In this document: positions 12,601-24,800 of the stretch, piece by piece
How positions within the stretch are numbered: the stretch's first letter is position 1
Layout: every line of letters begins with the position of its first letter
NCBI RefSeq assembly: GCF_019578655.1
Contig: NC_063258.1
Span: forward strand, 7,299,283-7,363,282
Reading direction: 5' to 3'
DNA length: 64,000 bases
Source of the DNA: Ricinus communis
Lineage: Eukaryota > Streptophyta > Magnoliopsida > Malpighiales > Euphorbiaceae
The notes under the pieces: model-generated
Database searches by the model: none
Seen by the model: only the letters and a program-made list of their open reading frames with translations
What the model was told of the DNA's origin: nothing
Position numbers and translations under genes: made by a program

Positions 12601-15585
12601 TTGTCAATATAAGAAAAAAACCACATAAAACGTGTATATTTAAGAATTTGAGAAAACAACACCATAATAGTGCTAATAATTTAGTATGAGAAAATGACCC
12701 CGTAAAAGTGATATATTTATCAATATAAGAAAATAATCCCGTAAAATGTGTATATTTATGAACCTGAGAAAATAACCCCATAAAAGTAGTGTAATTGCGA
12801 GTGTGAGAAAACAGCCTTGTAGAAGGGGTAAATTTTTTAATATGAGAAAACAACACTATAAGAAGGGTACATTTATAAATATTCTAAAATAGCCCTGTAA
12901 TACGGGGATATTTATCAGTCGGAGAAAATAACCCCGTAATTTTGGTATATTTGTGAGTATGACAAAACAACCCCGTAAAAGGGGTATATTTGTCTATATG
13001 GAAAATAACCTCGTAAAAACGTGTATATTTATGAATTTGGGAAGAAATACCAGAATAGTGCTAGTAATTTAGTATGAGAAAATGACCCTGTAAAGTGGTA
13101 TATTTATCAATATAAAAAATAACCCCGTAAAGCGTGTATAATTATGAATCTGAGTAGTGTTATTACGAGTCTGAGAAAACAGCCTCGTAGAAGGAGTAAA
13201 TTTTTTAATATGAGAAAACAATCCCGTAATACGGGTACTTTTATCAATTGGAGAAAATAATCCTGTAATTTTGGTATATTTGTGAGTATGAGAAAACAAC
13301 TCCGTAAATGGGGTATATTTGTCAACATGAGAAAAAATCCCATAAAACGTGTATATTTATGAATTTGAGAAAACAATGCCATAATAATGCTAATAAGTTA
13401 GTATGAGAACACTACCCCGTAAAAGTGGTATATTTATCAATATAAGAAATTAACCCCGTAAAACATGTATATTTATGAATCTGAGAAAACAACTCGTAAA
13501 AATAGTGTAATTGCGAGTCTAAGAAAACACTCTCATAGAACAGGTAAATTTTTTAATAAGAGAAAATAGCCTCGTAGAAGGGGTAAATTTTTTAATATGT
13601 GAAAGCAACCCCGTAATACGGGGATATTTATGAATCTGAGGAAATAACCCCGTAATTATATTATATTTATGAATCTGAGAAAACAACCTCGTAAAAGTAT
13701 TGTAATTGCGAGTCTGAGAAAACAGCCTCGTAGAAGGGGTAAATTTTTAATATGAGAAAACAACCCCTAATACCGGGATATTTATCAATTGGAGAAAATA
13801 ACCCCATAATCTGGTGTATTTATGAGTATGAGAAAATAACCCCTTAAATGGGTTAATTTTATAATATGAGAAAAAATCTCGTAAAAGGGGTATATTTGTC
13901 GATATAAGAAAATAACCCCCTAAAACGTGTATATTTATGAAACTGAGAAAACAACCCTGTAAGAATAGTGTAATTGCGAGTTTGAGAACACAGCCTCGTA
14001 GAAGGGGTAAATTTTTTAATATGAGAAAATAACCTGTAGGAGGGGTATATTTATAGATTAGGAAACAACCCCGTAATACAGGGATATTTATCAATCGGAG
14101 AAAATAACCCCGTAATTTTGGTATATTTGTGAGTATTTGAAAACAACCCCTTAAATGGGTTAATTTTAAAATATAAGAAAATAACCCCGTAAAAGGGGTA
14201 TATTTGTCGACATAAGAAAAGAACCCCTTAAAACGCGTATATTTATGAATTTGAGAAAACAACTTCATAATAGTGCTAATAATTTAATATGAGAAAACGA
14301 CCCCGTAAAAGTGATATACTTATCAATATAAGAAAATAACCTCAAAACGTGTATATTTATGAGTCTGAGAAAATAACCGGGTAAAAGTAGTATAAGTGCG
14401 AGTTTGAGAAAACAGCCTCGTAGAATGGGTAAATTTTTTTAATATGAGAAAACAACTACGTAATATGGGGATATTTATCAATCGGAGAAAATAACCCCGT
14501 AATTATGGTATATTTCTGAGTATGGGAAAACAACCCCTTAAATGGGTTAATTTTATAATATGAAAAAATAACCCTGTAAAATGGATATATTTGTCGATAT
14601 AAGAAAATAACACTGTAAAACGTGTATATTTATAAATTTGACAAAATAACCCTAGAATAGTGCTAATAATTTAATATGAGAAAACGACCACTGTAAAACG
14701 TGTATATTTATGAATCTGAGAAAACAACTCCGTAAAAGTAGTGTAATTGCGAGTTTAAGAAAATAGCTTCGTAGAAGGGGTAAAAAATTTTAATATGAGA
14801 AGAAAACCCCGTAATACAGATATATTTATCAATTGGAGAAAATAACCCCGTAATTTTGGTATATTTGTGTATGAGAAAAGAACCACTTAAATTGGTTAAT
14901 TTTATAATATGAGAAAATAACCCCGTAAAAGGAGTATATTTATCGATATAAGAAAATAACCTTGTGAAACGTGTATATTAATGAATTTGACAAAACAACC
15001 CTAGAATAGTGCTAATAATTTAATATGAGAGAACGACCCCGTGAAAGTGGTATATTTCTCAATATAAGAAAATAACCTCGTAAAACGTGTATATTTATGA
15101 ATTTGAGAAAACAAATCCGTAAGAGTAGTGTAATTGCGAGTCTAAGAAAACGGCCTCGTAGAAGGGGTAAATTTTTTTAATATGAGAAAACAACCCCGTA
15201 ATATGGGGATATTTATCAATCGGAGAAAATAACCCCGTAATTTTGGTATATTTGTGAGTATGAGAAAAGAACCCCTTAAATGAGTTAATTTTATAATATG
15301 AGAAAATTACCCCATAAAAGGGGTATATTTGTCAATATAAGAAAATAACCCTGTAAAACATGTATATTTATGAATTTGATAAAACAACCCCGAATAATGC
15401 TAATAATTTAATTAGAGAAAATGACCCCGTAAAAGTGGTATATTTCTCAAAATAAGAAAATAACCCCGTAAAACGTGTATATTTATGAATTTAAGAAAAC
15501 AACTCCATAAAGTAGTGTAATTGCGAGCTTGAGAAAACAGCCTCGTAGAAGGGGTATATTTTATAATATGAGAAAATAACCCCGT
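9686..15585 (+). repeat. Satellite array, plus orientation
   Basis: The regular 39-bp family resumes. Distances between successive K units in the first half are about 390, 430, 344, 428, 387, 271 and 426 bp, close to whole numbers of 39-bp units. HORs here therefore differ mainly by loss of whole units. The block ends inside a GAAAATAACCCCGT box where LTR1 is inserted. Confidence 0.92.
11849..12860 (+). repeat. Distant satellite segmental duplication, copy 1
   Basis: Pairs with 18472-19460. Both copies share an order in which unit A is followed directly by D (B and C missing), a unit G tail starting GTTGTAAATTTTT followed directly by J, the variant CAATCGTTGAAAATAACC, and the K variant AAATGGATTAATTTTATAAT followed by ATGATAAAAC. 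The two copies lie about 6.6 kb apart on either side of LTR1. Confidence 0.75.
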
Positions 15586-15586
15586 T

Positions 15587-15614
15587 GTCACGACCCCACC
15601 CGTGGGCCCGTGAC
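15587..15614 (-). promoter_or_regulatory. Terminal stem-loop of LTR1
   Basis: On the plus strand GTCACG (15587-15592) pairs with CGTGAC (15609-15614), and inside it CCCAC (15595-15599) pairs with GTGGG (15602-15606). An 11-bp interrupted stem thus lies one base from the LTR end that joins the leader and primer site. The same arrangement is present in LTR2. No role is proven; end recognition by integrase or an RNA structure at the U5/leader boundary are possibilities. Confidence 0.6.
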
Positions 15615-16199
15615 CGGCACTAGGGAATGGGTAGGCGTAAGGCCACCGAAACCCGTAGTAAGCCTGACACTCACTGACTTAAACAAATCTCATCTCAAAT
15701 TAATATTATTAAAACCATAAATTATCTTAAATGCTACATTTTACATAATTTAATCGGTCTGCCAGAAGAACTAGGCGAGACTTGAAACTCAGAAAATTTA
15801 CAACTGGTACATCTACTATTACTACTGCGAAGAATCTAAGATTTACCAATTTACATACCAAATCAAATACATCACCCGATGATGAAGAAGTCGGGTTACT
15901 GAATAAGAGTCGCAGGAGAACTAACAGTCACGAATCTGAAAAAAATAAATAAATGGAGACTGTCAGTCTCGAGAGTGAGTTAAAATCAAATAATCTAGGG
16001 ACTATTGCTTCTTCTCAGAAAACATAGATTATTCAAATCAGTATATCAAACCATACTATAATCATACCCTACTATTTCTTTCACATAAAATATTAATCAT
16101 TCGAATCAAAATATCAACCATGCACGTAAATACAAATCACATTATAATCATACCATAATAAATAAATAAATGAATAAATAAAAATATATTTTTACTTTT

Positions 16200-16440
16200 A
16201 CGGGACTAGTGGCTCGGTAGAACCCTAAACCCCAAAATCTAGTAGCCATTCGGCTCTCTTAATCCAATAAGATCGGGCGCCCGAGAGCAATGCTCGACCA
16301 GGGACCTTACCTCCAGTCTGGTCACTTAAGTATCCAAATAAGCCGGAGCCCCGAGAGCAATGCTCGACCAGGGACCTTACCTCCGGCAATTTACACAAAT
16401 CAGCCCAGAGAGCCATGCTCGACTAGGGCAAACCCATGAA
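16200..16440 (-). repeat. Subterminal tandem hairpin motifs in LTR1
   Basis: Three copies of an inverted repeat (GAGCAATGCTC at 16275-16285 and 16355-16365, GAGCCATGCTC at 16410-16420) are each followed by CGACYAGGG. They form imperfect tandem units about 55-80 bp apart. The other LTRs carry three to five copies at the equivalent place. Function unknown. Confidence 0.65.
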
Positions 16441-16895
16441 AATCTTATTACATGTCCATGATCATTACCGGTAAGACGCCAGTCCCGATGTAACCCATCA
16501 AAGCATGTTCTACAAGCCATGTTTCCCAAGACACAATCATCCATTTAATAAATATCATTGTATAATGAAGTCATTCAACCATATCAAATTAATGATTAAC
16601 AATTAAGAGTAAAACATCAAAATTGTGGAAATCGATGATATTTGGAATTATTATAACATTACTATAATAATACTCATATTATCTTCAATAATTAATAATC
16701 CAGTAAAATTAATTACGTTGAGATATTAGTAACCATGTTAAACATAAACTTCCAAAATAGCATATTAAAATCGGACTTAGCAATAGTGCAATGATTAAAT
16801 GACTTTAACTCACAGGATTGGGCGACCTCCTAGCTCGCTCAAATCATCTAATCACGGAAAACAATTTATCAATACCGAGACAATCGATCATTAAT

Positions 16896-16915
16896 CCTAG
16901 GTCTAGACTCCTAGG
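16896..16915. other. CCTAGG palindrome in LTR1
   Basis: CCTAGG, TCTAGA and CCTAGG form a near-perfect 20-bp palindrome. It is preserved in LTR2 (26676-26695), LTR3 (30859-30878) and LTR6 (45634-45653), and with one change in LTR4 (41915-41934), although the surrounding LTR sequence has diverged. It may be a conserved cis signal of the family. Confidence 0.6.
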
Positions 16916-18471
16916 ATCGACTGTCTAAGAATCTCGACTCGGAGAATTCTACCGAAAATTCAGTGAACCTCCCCTACAACACGAACATTACCCCCCGTGA
17001 AAACGGGTCCAGGACTGCCGGAAGAACACTCCAAATATCCAACAATTTAAACAACGGGAGTCGGGTCCCCAAACTTCACTATTTCCGACCTCACACAAAG
17101 ACAAAAATACGAGGCGTAAACCGATGACAATTATTTTGACTCACAATATCATCAAATACACAATATAATCCAATAGACACAATTAAACCAAGAATTTCTA
17201 AAATTAACGGGCCAAAGATAATTCATCGAGACGCCGATCGCCGGCCGACTCGCCTACCACGGAGTCCGATCGACGATCCGAACACACCATCGGACTCACA
17301 ACGACGCCACGATGACGATCCCGCCCGATTTTCTGATCCGACACCGATCATCCAGAGATTTACGGACGATCTCGACCGCCGATTTGTAAACGAAGCCCGA
17401 TCGCCACGAAATCGCCAATGCAAAGCTTGAAATGAGGAGAGTCGGGATACATCCTCCGATCGCCCATCCTCCACGGATCTCGGAAAAACCCAAAACGCCA
17501 CCATTTTCTCTCTCCACCGGATCTTCCGCTTCCGCCACCATCGGCGTTGCCGCCGCAAAGAGAGCCTTGCCGAGAGGAGCCGATCGCCACTGACCGGCCA
17601 ACATCACGGAACGGCCGAACGGCCTCCTAAGCCGCCGCCCTCACGCGATTTCGCCGCCACTGGTTCTCCGCCGCTTCTCACGCTAACCGCTCCGACGGGC
17701 CACCACAGACTGGCCGCCACCGTAGCCTTCCTCCTCTTCTTCTTGGCCATCACCCTCTCTCTCTCTCCCGATCTACTTTCTCTCTTCCCGATTTCTTTCC
17801 CTTCAATATCGAGTATTAGGCCCCCAAACTTTTCCTTATTACAATTTGGTCCCTCAACTTTCTTAATTACTTACAATTTCATCCCGTAATTCCAATTTGA
17901 CCCCCAAACTTCTTTTTAGCCTTTCAATTAAGCCCCTAACTATTTAATTTGGGCCAAAACCGACCACCGAAATACACAATTACACAAATACCCCTGACCG
18001 AGCATATTTATTTACAAAATACCAAACTCACAAATTTCCATTAAAACCCCATAAAAATAAAATTATACTTTTAATCCTTATTCCAAAATAATCCTCCAAT
18101 TAAATCCTATACACAATTAAATTAAATAATCAATTTTCAACTCAAAATTTAATACTACTAATCAATTATAATACCAATTTTTCCAAAATTTTTTTATAAA
18201 AACATCCTTTATAATTTCTTCCAAAATTTTCCAATATATAATTTTATTTATATAAATATGCATTTGGAAAAATTTGAATAACCAAAATATAATCATTTCT
18301 CAAATAGTTTACTTGAATAAAAATAAAGCTAAAATTAACTTAAATAAAAACTCACTATTAAATATATAAAAAAAAATTTCGGGTGTTACACCCGTAATAC
18401 GGGGATATTTATCAATCGAAGAAAATAACACAGTAATTTTGGTATATTTGTGAGTATGAGAAAATAACCCC

Positions 18472-19460
18472 TTAAATGGGTTAATTTTATAATATGAGAA
18501 AACAACCCCGTAAAGGGGTATATTTGTCAATATAAGAAAATAACCCCGTAAAAGTGGTATATTTATCAATATAAGAAAATAACACCATAAAACGTGTATA
18601 TTTATGAATATGAGTAAACATCACCATAAAAGTAGTGTAATTGCGAGTTTGAGAAAACAGACTCGTAGAAGTTGTAAATTTTTTAATATGAGAAAACAAC
18701 CACGTAATTTTGATATATTTGTGAGTATGAGAACACAACTCCTAAAACATCCCCGTAAATGGGGTATATTTGTCAATATAAGAAAATAACCCTGTAAAAC
18801 GTGTATATTTATGAATTTGAAAAAACTACCCCAAAATAGTGCTAATAATTTAATATGAGAAAACGACCCCGTAAAAGTGGTATATTTCTCAATATAAGAA
18901 AATAACCCCGTAAAACGTGTATATTTATGAATCTGAGAAAACAACTCCGTAAAAGTAGTGTAATTGCGAGTTTGAGAAAACAGACTCGTAGAAGGGGTAA
19001 ATTTTTTAATATGAGAAAACAACCCCGTAAGAGTGGTATATTTATAAATATTAGGAAACAACCCCGTAATATGGGGATATTTATCAATCGTTGAAAATAA
19101 CCCCGTAATTTTGGTATATTTGTGAGTACGAGAAAACAAGCCCTTAAATGGATTAATTTTATAATATGATAAAACAACCCCGTAAAAGGGGTAAATTTGT
19201 CAATATAAGAAAAAAACCCTGTAGAACGTGTATATTTAAGAATTTGAGAAAACAACACCATAATAGTGCTAATAATTTAGTATGAGAAAATGACCCCGTA
19301 AAAGTGGTATATTTATCAATATAAGAAAATAATCCCGTAAAACGTATATTTATGAATCTGAAAAAATAATTCCGTAAAAGTAATGTAATTGCGAGTCTCA
19401 GAAAACAGCCTCGTAGAAGGGGTAAATTTGTTAATATGAGAAAATAATCCCGTAAGAGGG
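18472..19460 (+). repeat. Distant satellite segmental duplication, copy 2
   Basis: Partner of 11849-12860, with the same skipped units and private variants. This copy has also lost most of a K unit near 18740. The opposite-strand conceptual translations of the two regions are near identical over about 110 residues, which reflects shared ancestry and not coding. Confidence 0.75.
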
Positions 19461-20429
19461 GTATATTTATAAATATCAGAAAACAACCCCGTAATACGGG
19501 GATATTTATCAATCGGAGAAAATAACCCCGTAATTTTTGTATATTCGTGAGTATGAGAAAACAACCCTTTAAATGGGTTAATTTTATAATATGAGAAAAC
19601 AACACCGTAAAAGGGGTACATTTATCAATATAAGAAAATAACCTCGTAAACTGTGTATATTTATAATTTGAGAAAACAACACCATAATAGTGCTAATAAT
19701 TTAGTATGAGAAATGACCCCGTAAAAGTGGTATATTTATCAATATAATAAAATAACCCCATAGAACGTGTATATTAATGAATCTTAGAAACCAACCCCAT
19801 AAAAGTAGTGTAATTGCAAGTCTAAGAAAAGAGCCTCGTAGAACGGGTAAATTTTTTAATATGAGAAAACAGCCTCGTAGAAGAGGTAAATTTTATAATA
19901 TGTGAAAACAACTCCGTAATACGGGGATATTTATGAATCAGAAATAACCCCGTAATTATGGTATATTTGTGAGTATGAGAAAACAACCCCTTAAATGGGT
20001 TAATTTTATAATATGAGAAAACAACCCCGTAAAAGTAGTATATTTGTCGATATAAGAAAATAACCCGTAAAACTTGTATATTTATGAATTTGAGAAAACA
20101 AGCCTATAATAGTGCTAATAGTTTAATATGCGAAAACGATCCCATAGAAGTGGTATATTTATCAATATAAGAAAATAACCCCATAAAATGTGTATATTTA
20201 TGAATCTGACAAAATAATCCCGTAAAAGTAGTGTAATTGCGAGTATGAGAAAACAACCTCGTAGAAGAGGTAAATTTCTTAATATGAGAAAACAACCCCG
20301 TAATACGGGGATATTCATTAATCGGAGAAAATAGTCCCGTAATTTTGGTATATATTATGAGTATGAGAAAACAACCCCTTAAATGGGTTAATTTTATAAT
20401 ATGAAAAATAACCCGTAAAAGTAGTATAT

Positions 20430-21500
20430 TTGTCAATATAAGAAAATAATCCCGTAAAATGTGTATATTTATGAATTTAAGAAAATAACTCCATAATAGT
20501 GCTAATAATTTAATATGAGAAAACGACCCCGTAAAAGTGATATATTTTTCAATATAAGAAAATAATCCTGTAAAACATGTATATTTATGAATTTGAGAAA
20601 ATAACCCCATAATAGAGCTAATAATTTAATATGAGAAAACGACCCCGTAAAAGTGATATATTTATCAATATAAGAAAATAAACCCGTAAAACGTGTATAT
20701 TTATGAACCTGAGAAAATAATTTCGTAAAAGTATTGTAATTGCAAGAATGAGAAAACAACCTAGTAGAAGAGGTAAATTTTTTAATATGAGAAAACAACC
20801 CCGTAATACGGGAATATTCATCAATCGGAGAAAATAGACCCGCAACTTTGGTATATTTATGAGTATGAGAAAACAACCCTTTAAATGGGTTAATTTTATA
20901 TTATGAGAAAACAACCCCGTAAAAGTGGTATATTTGTCAATATAAGAAAATAATCCGTAAAACGTGTATATTTATGAATTTGAGAAAATAACTCCATAAT
21001 AGTGCTAATAATTTAATATGAGAAAACGACCCCGTAAAAGTGATATATTTGTCAATATAAGAAAATAATCCTGTAAAACATGTATATTTATGAATTTGAG
21101 AAAATAACCCCATAATAGTGCTAATAATTTAATATGAGAAAACGACCCCGTAAAAGTGATATATTTATCAATATAAGAAAATAAACTTGTAAAACGTGTA
21201 TATTTATGAACCTGACAAAATGATTTCGTAAAAGTATTGTAATTGCAAGAATGAGAAAACAACCTAGTAGAAAAGGTAAATTTTTTAATATGAGAAAACA
21301 ACCCCGTAATATGGGAATATTCATCAATCGGAGAAAATAGACCCGTAACTTTGGTATATTTGTGAGTATGAGAAAACAACCCCTTAAATGGGTTAATTTT
21401 ATATTATGAGAAAACAACCCCGTAAAAGGGGTATATTTATCAATATAAGAAAATAACTCCGTAAAACGTGTATATTTATAAATTTGAGAAAACAATCCCA
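20430..21500 (+). repeat. 13-unit HOR variant, two tandem copies (period about 503 bp)
   Basis: The order here is B C D B C D E F G I J K A, repeated. The B-C-D trio is doubled and H is missing. Segments 20502-20876 and 21005-21379 align at an offset of 503 bp with shared variants (TGTAATTGCAAGAATGAG, CCTAGTAGAA, ATATTCATCAATCGG). This is a locally amplified HOR type and differs from the 11-unit consensus. Confidence 0.8.
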
Positions 21501-21525
21501 TAATAGTGCTAATAAATTAATATGA

Positions 21526-21563
21526 GAAAACGACCCCGTAATAGTGCTAATAATTTGGTATGA
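21526..21563 (+). repeat. Chimeric D/C satellite unit
   Basis: This unit starts like D (GAAAACGACCCCGTAA) and ends like C (AGTGCTAATAATTTGGTAT). The switch point lies in or just after the conserved CCCCGTAA box. It directly illustrates in-register recombination between different unit types. Confidence 0.6.
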
Positions 21564-21680
21564 GAAAACGACACCGTAAAAGTGGTATATTTATCAATTT
21601 AAGAAAATATCCCCGTAAAACGTGTATATTTATGAATCTGAGAAAACAACTCCGTAAAAATAGTGTAATTGCGAGTCTCA

Positions 21681-21815
21681 GTTCTACGCCTATTCATCGA
21701 GTTATTCCTTAGGAATAAGATGAAAGACTTTTTGTATCACAACGATGGATGGATCGTACAAGTAGATGTCAAGATACGAGGACGCTGCAGTTAAAGAGAT
21801 ATGCGGCATTGGAAT
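21681..21815. other. Unrecognised 135-bp insert in the satellite
   Basis: From about GTTCTACGCCTATTCATCG to GCGGCATTGGAAT the sequence has no satellite box, is of mixed base composition, and sits between a truncated unit F and the start of unit G (AACAGGCTCGTAG). No target duplication, terminal repeat or poly-A tail is visible. On the minus strand a short open stretch ends with a stop inside the insert, which is too short to interpret. It may be an organellar or repeat fragment captured during break repair. I do not recognise it. Confidence 0.7.
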
Positions 21816-24800
21816 AAACAGGCTCGTAGAAGGGGTAAATTTTTTTATATGAGAAAACAGCCCCGTAAGAGGGGTATATTTATAAATTTTAGAAAACAAC
21901 CCCGTAATACGTATATATTTATCAATCGAAGAAAATAACCCTGCAATTTTGGTATATTTGTGAGTATGAGAAAATAACCCTTTAAGTGGGTTAATTTTAT
22001 AATATAAGAAAACAACCCCGTAAAAGCGATATATTTGTCCATATAAGAAAATAACCTCGTAAACGTGTATATTTATGAATCTGAGAAAATAACCCCTTAA
22101 TAGTGCTAATAATTTAATATGAGAAAACGACCCCGTAAAAGTGGTATATTTATCAATATAAGAATATAACCTCATAGAACATGTATATTTATGAATCTGA
22201 GAAAACAACCCCGTACAAGTAGTGTAATTGCGAGTCTGAAAAAACAGCCTCGTAGAAGGGGTAAATTTTTAATATGAGAAAACAACTCCGTAAGAGGGGT
22301 ATATTTATAAATATTAGAAAACATTCCCGTAATATGGGGTTATTTATAAATCGGAAAATAACCCCGTAATTTTGATATATTTGTGAGTATGAGAAAACAA
22401 CCCTTTAAATGGGTTAGTTTTATAATATGAGGAAACAACCCCGTAAAAAGGATATATTTGTCAATGTAAGAAAATAACCTCGTAAAAGTGGTATATTTAT
22501 CAATATAAGAAAATAGCCCCGTAAAATGTGTATATTTATGAATATGAGAAAACAACCCCGTAAAAGTAGTGTAACTGCGAGTTTGAGAAAACAACCTTGT
22601 AGAAGGGGTAAATTTTTCATATGAGAAAACAGCCTCGTGGAAGTGGTAATTTTTTAATATAAGAAAATAACCTCGTAATACGGGGATATTTATCAATCGA
22701 AGAAAATAACCCCGTAATTTTGGTATATTTTTTAGTATGAGAAAACAACGCCTTAAATGGGTTAATTTTATAATATGAGAAAACAACCCCGTAAAAGGGG
22801 TATATTTATCAACATAAGAAAATAACCCCGTAAAAATGGTATATTTATTAATATAAGAAAACCCCACAAAGTAGACAATCATAGTCCGAGAAAACAAATT
22901 TCAGGAGGGGTAAATTTTTTAATATGAGAAAACAACCTCGTAATACGGGATATTTATCAATCCGAGAAAATAACACTCTAAATTTGGTATATTTGTGAGT
23001 ACGAGAAAACAACCACTTAAATATGTTAATTTTATAATATGAGAAAACCACCCTGTGAAAGGGGTATATTTGTCAACATAAGAAAATAACCACGTAAAAC
23101 GTGTATATTTATGAATTTGAGAAAACAACCTCATAATAGAGCTAATAATTTAATATAAGAAGGCGACCCCGTAAAAGTGGTATATTTATCAATATAAGAA
23201 AATAACCCCGTGAAATATGTATATTTATGAATATGAGAAAACAATCCCGTAAAAATAGTGTAATTGCGAGTCTAAGAAAACAATCTCGTAGAACGGGTAA
23301 AATTTTTTAATATGAGAAAACAACCTCATAGAAGGGGTAAATTTTTTAATATGTGAAAACAATCCCGTAATACGTGCATATTTATCAATCTGAGGAAATA
23401 ACCCCGTAATTGTGGTATATTTTTTAGTATGAGAAAACAACCCCCTAAATGGATTTATTTTATAATATGAGTAAACACCCCCTTAAAATGGGTATATTTG
23501 TCGATATAAGAAATAACCTTGTAAAACGTGTATATTTATAAATTTGAGAAAATAATCCCTTAAAAGTAGTGTAATTGAGAGTCTGAAAGAACAGCCTTGT
23601 GAAAGGGGTAAATTTTTAAATATGAGAAAACAACTCCGTAAGAGGGGTATATTTATAAATATTAGAAAACATCCCCGAAATACGGGGATATTTATCAATA
23701 AGAGAAAATTATCCCGTAATTTTGGTATATTTGCGAGTATGAGAAAACAACCCCTTAAATGTATTAATTTTATTATATGAGAAAACAACCCCATAAAAGG
23801 GATATATTTATAAATATAAGAAAATAACCCCTTAAAAGTGGTATATTTATCAATATAAGAAAATAACCCCATAAAACGTGTATATTTATGAATATGAGAA
23901 ACTAACCCCGTAAAAGTAGTGTAATTGCGAGTCTGAGAAAACATCCTCGTCGAAGGGGTAAATTTCTTAATATGAGAAAATAACCTCGTAATACGGAGAT
24001 ATTTATCAATCCGAGAAAATAACACTCTAGATTTGGTATATTTATGAGTACGAGAAAACAACCACTTAAATGTGTTAATTTTATAATATGAGAGAACCAC
24101 CCTGTGAAAGGGGTATATTTATCAACATAAGAAAATAACTATGTAAAACGTGTATATTTATGAATTTGAGAAAACAACCCCATAATAGAGCTAATAATTT
24201 AATATGAGAAGAGACCCCGTAAAAGTAGTATATTTATCAATATAAGAAAATAACCCCATGAAATATGTATATTTATGAATATGAGAAAACAACCCCGTAA
24301 AAGAATTATAATTGCGAGTCTAAGAAAACAATCTCGTAGAACGGGTAAAATTTTTTAATATGAGAAAACAGCCTCGTAGAAGGGGTAAATTTTTATTTAT
24401 GTGAAAATAACCCCGTAATACGGGGATATTTATGAATCTGAGAAAATAACCTCGTAATTGTAGTATATTTGTGAGTATGAGAAAACAACCCTTAAATGGG
24501 TTAATTTTATAATATGAGTAAACACCCCCCTTAACAGGGGTATATTTGTCGATATAAGAAATAACCCCGTAAAACGTGTATATTTATGAATTTGAGAAAA
24601 CAACCCCATAATAGTGCTAATAATTTAATATGTGAAAACGACCCCATAAAAGTGGAATATTTATCAATATAAGAAAATAACCTTGTAAAACATGTATATT
24701 TATGAATCTAAAAAACAACCCCGTAAAAGTAGTGTAATTATGAGTCTGAGAAAACAGCCTCGTAGAAAGGGTAAATTTTTTAATATGAGAAAACAACCTC

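Larger units (their letters stand above)
15586..18390 (-). mobile_element. Solo LTR1 of a long-LTR Ty3/gypsy-type element (Tekay/Del-like, inferred)
   Basis: The insert is bounded on the plus strand by TGTCACGACC and GGGTGTTACA, so read on the minus strand it runs TGTAACACCC...GGTCGTGACA. It is flanked by a perfect 5-bp duplication CCCGT (15581-15585 and 18391-18395), and removing element plus one copy restores a satellite unit. The length is 2805 bp. It has no primer site, gag or pol, so it is a solo LTR left by LTR-LTR recombination. Internal landmarks shared with the other LTRs are a terminal stem-loop (15587-15614), AT-rich tracts, GAGC-NNN-GCTC hairpins (16275, 16355, 16410), a CCTAGG palindrome (16896-16915), a GC-rich section (about 17220-17710) and a CT-rich tract (about 17735-17815). 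Assignment to the Tekay/Del chromovirus lineage is inference from LTR length, termini and the iMet primer site of a relative at 44366. Short open frames inside are not convincing genes. Confidence 0.9.
18391..21680 (+). repeat. Satellite array, plus orientation
   Basis: Resumes exactly with the right target duplication CCCGT of LTR1 in the middle of unit I. K units near 19148, 19570, 19988 and 20378 are about 422, 418 and 390 bp apart. The first kilobase duplicates 11849-12860. The block ends inside unit F, after GCGAGTCTC, where a foreign insert begins. Confidence 0.93.

Noticed and set aside
17223..17607. Arginine- and serine-rich open frames in the GC-rich part of LTR1, with relatives in LTR2, LTR3 and LTR4
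   Set aside because: They lie in several overlapping frames and both strands of homologous LTR DNA. Similarity follows from shared ancestry, and no single frame stays open in all copies.
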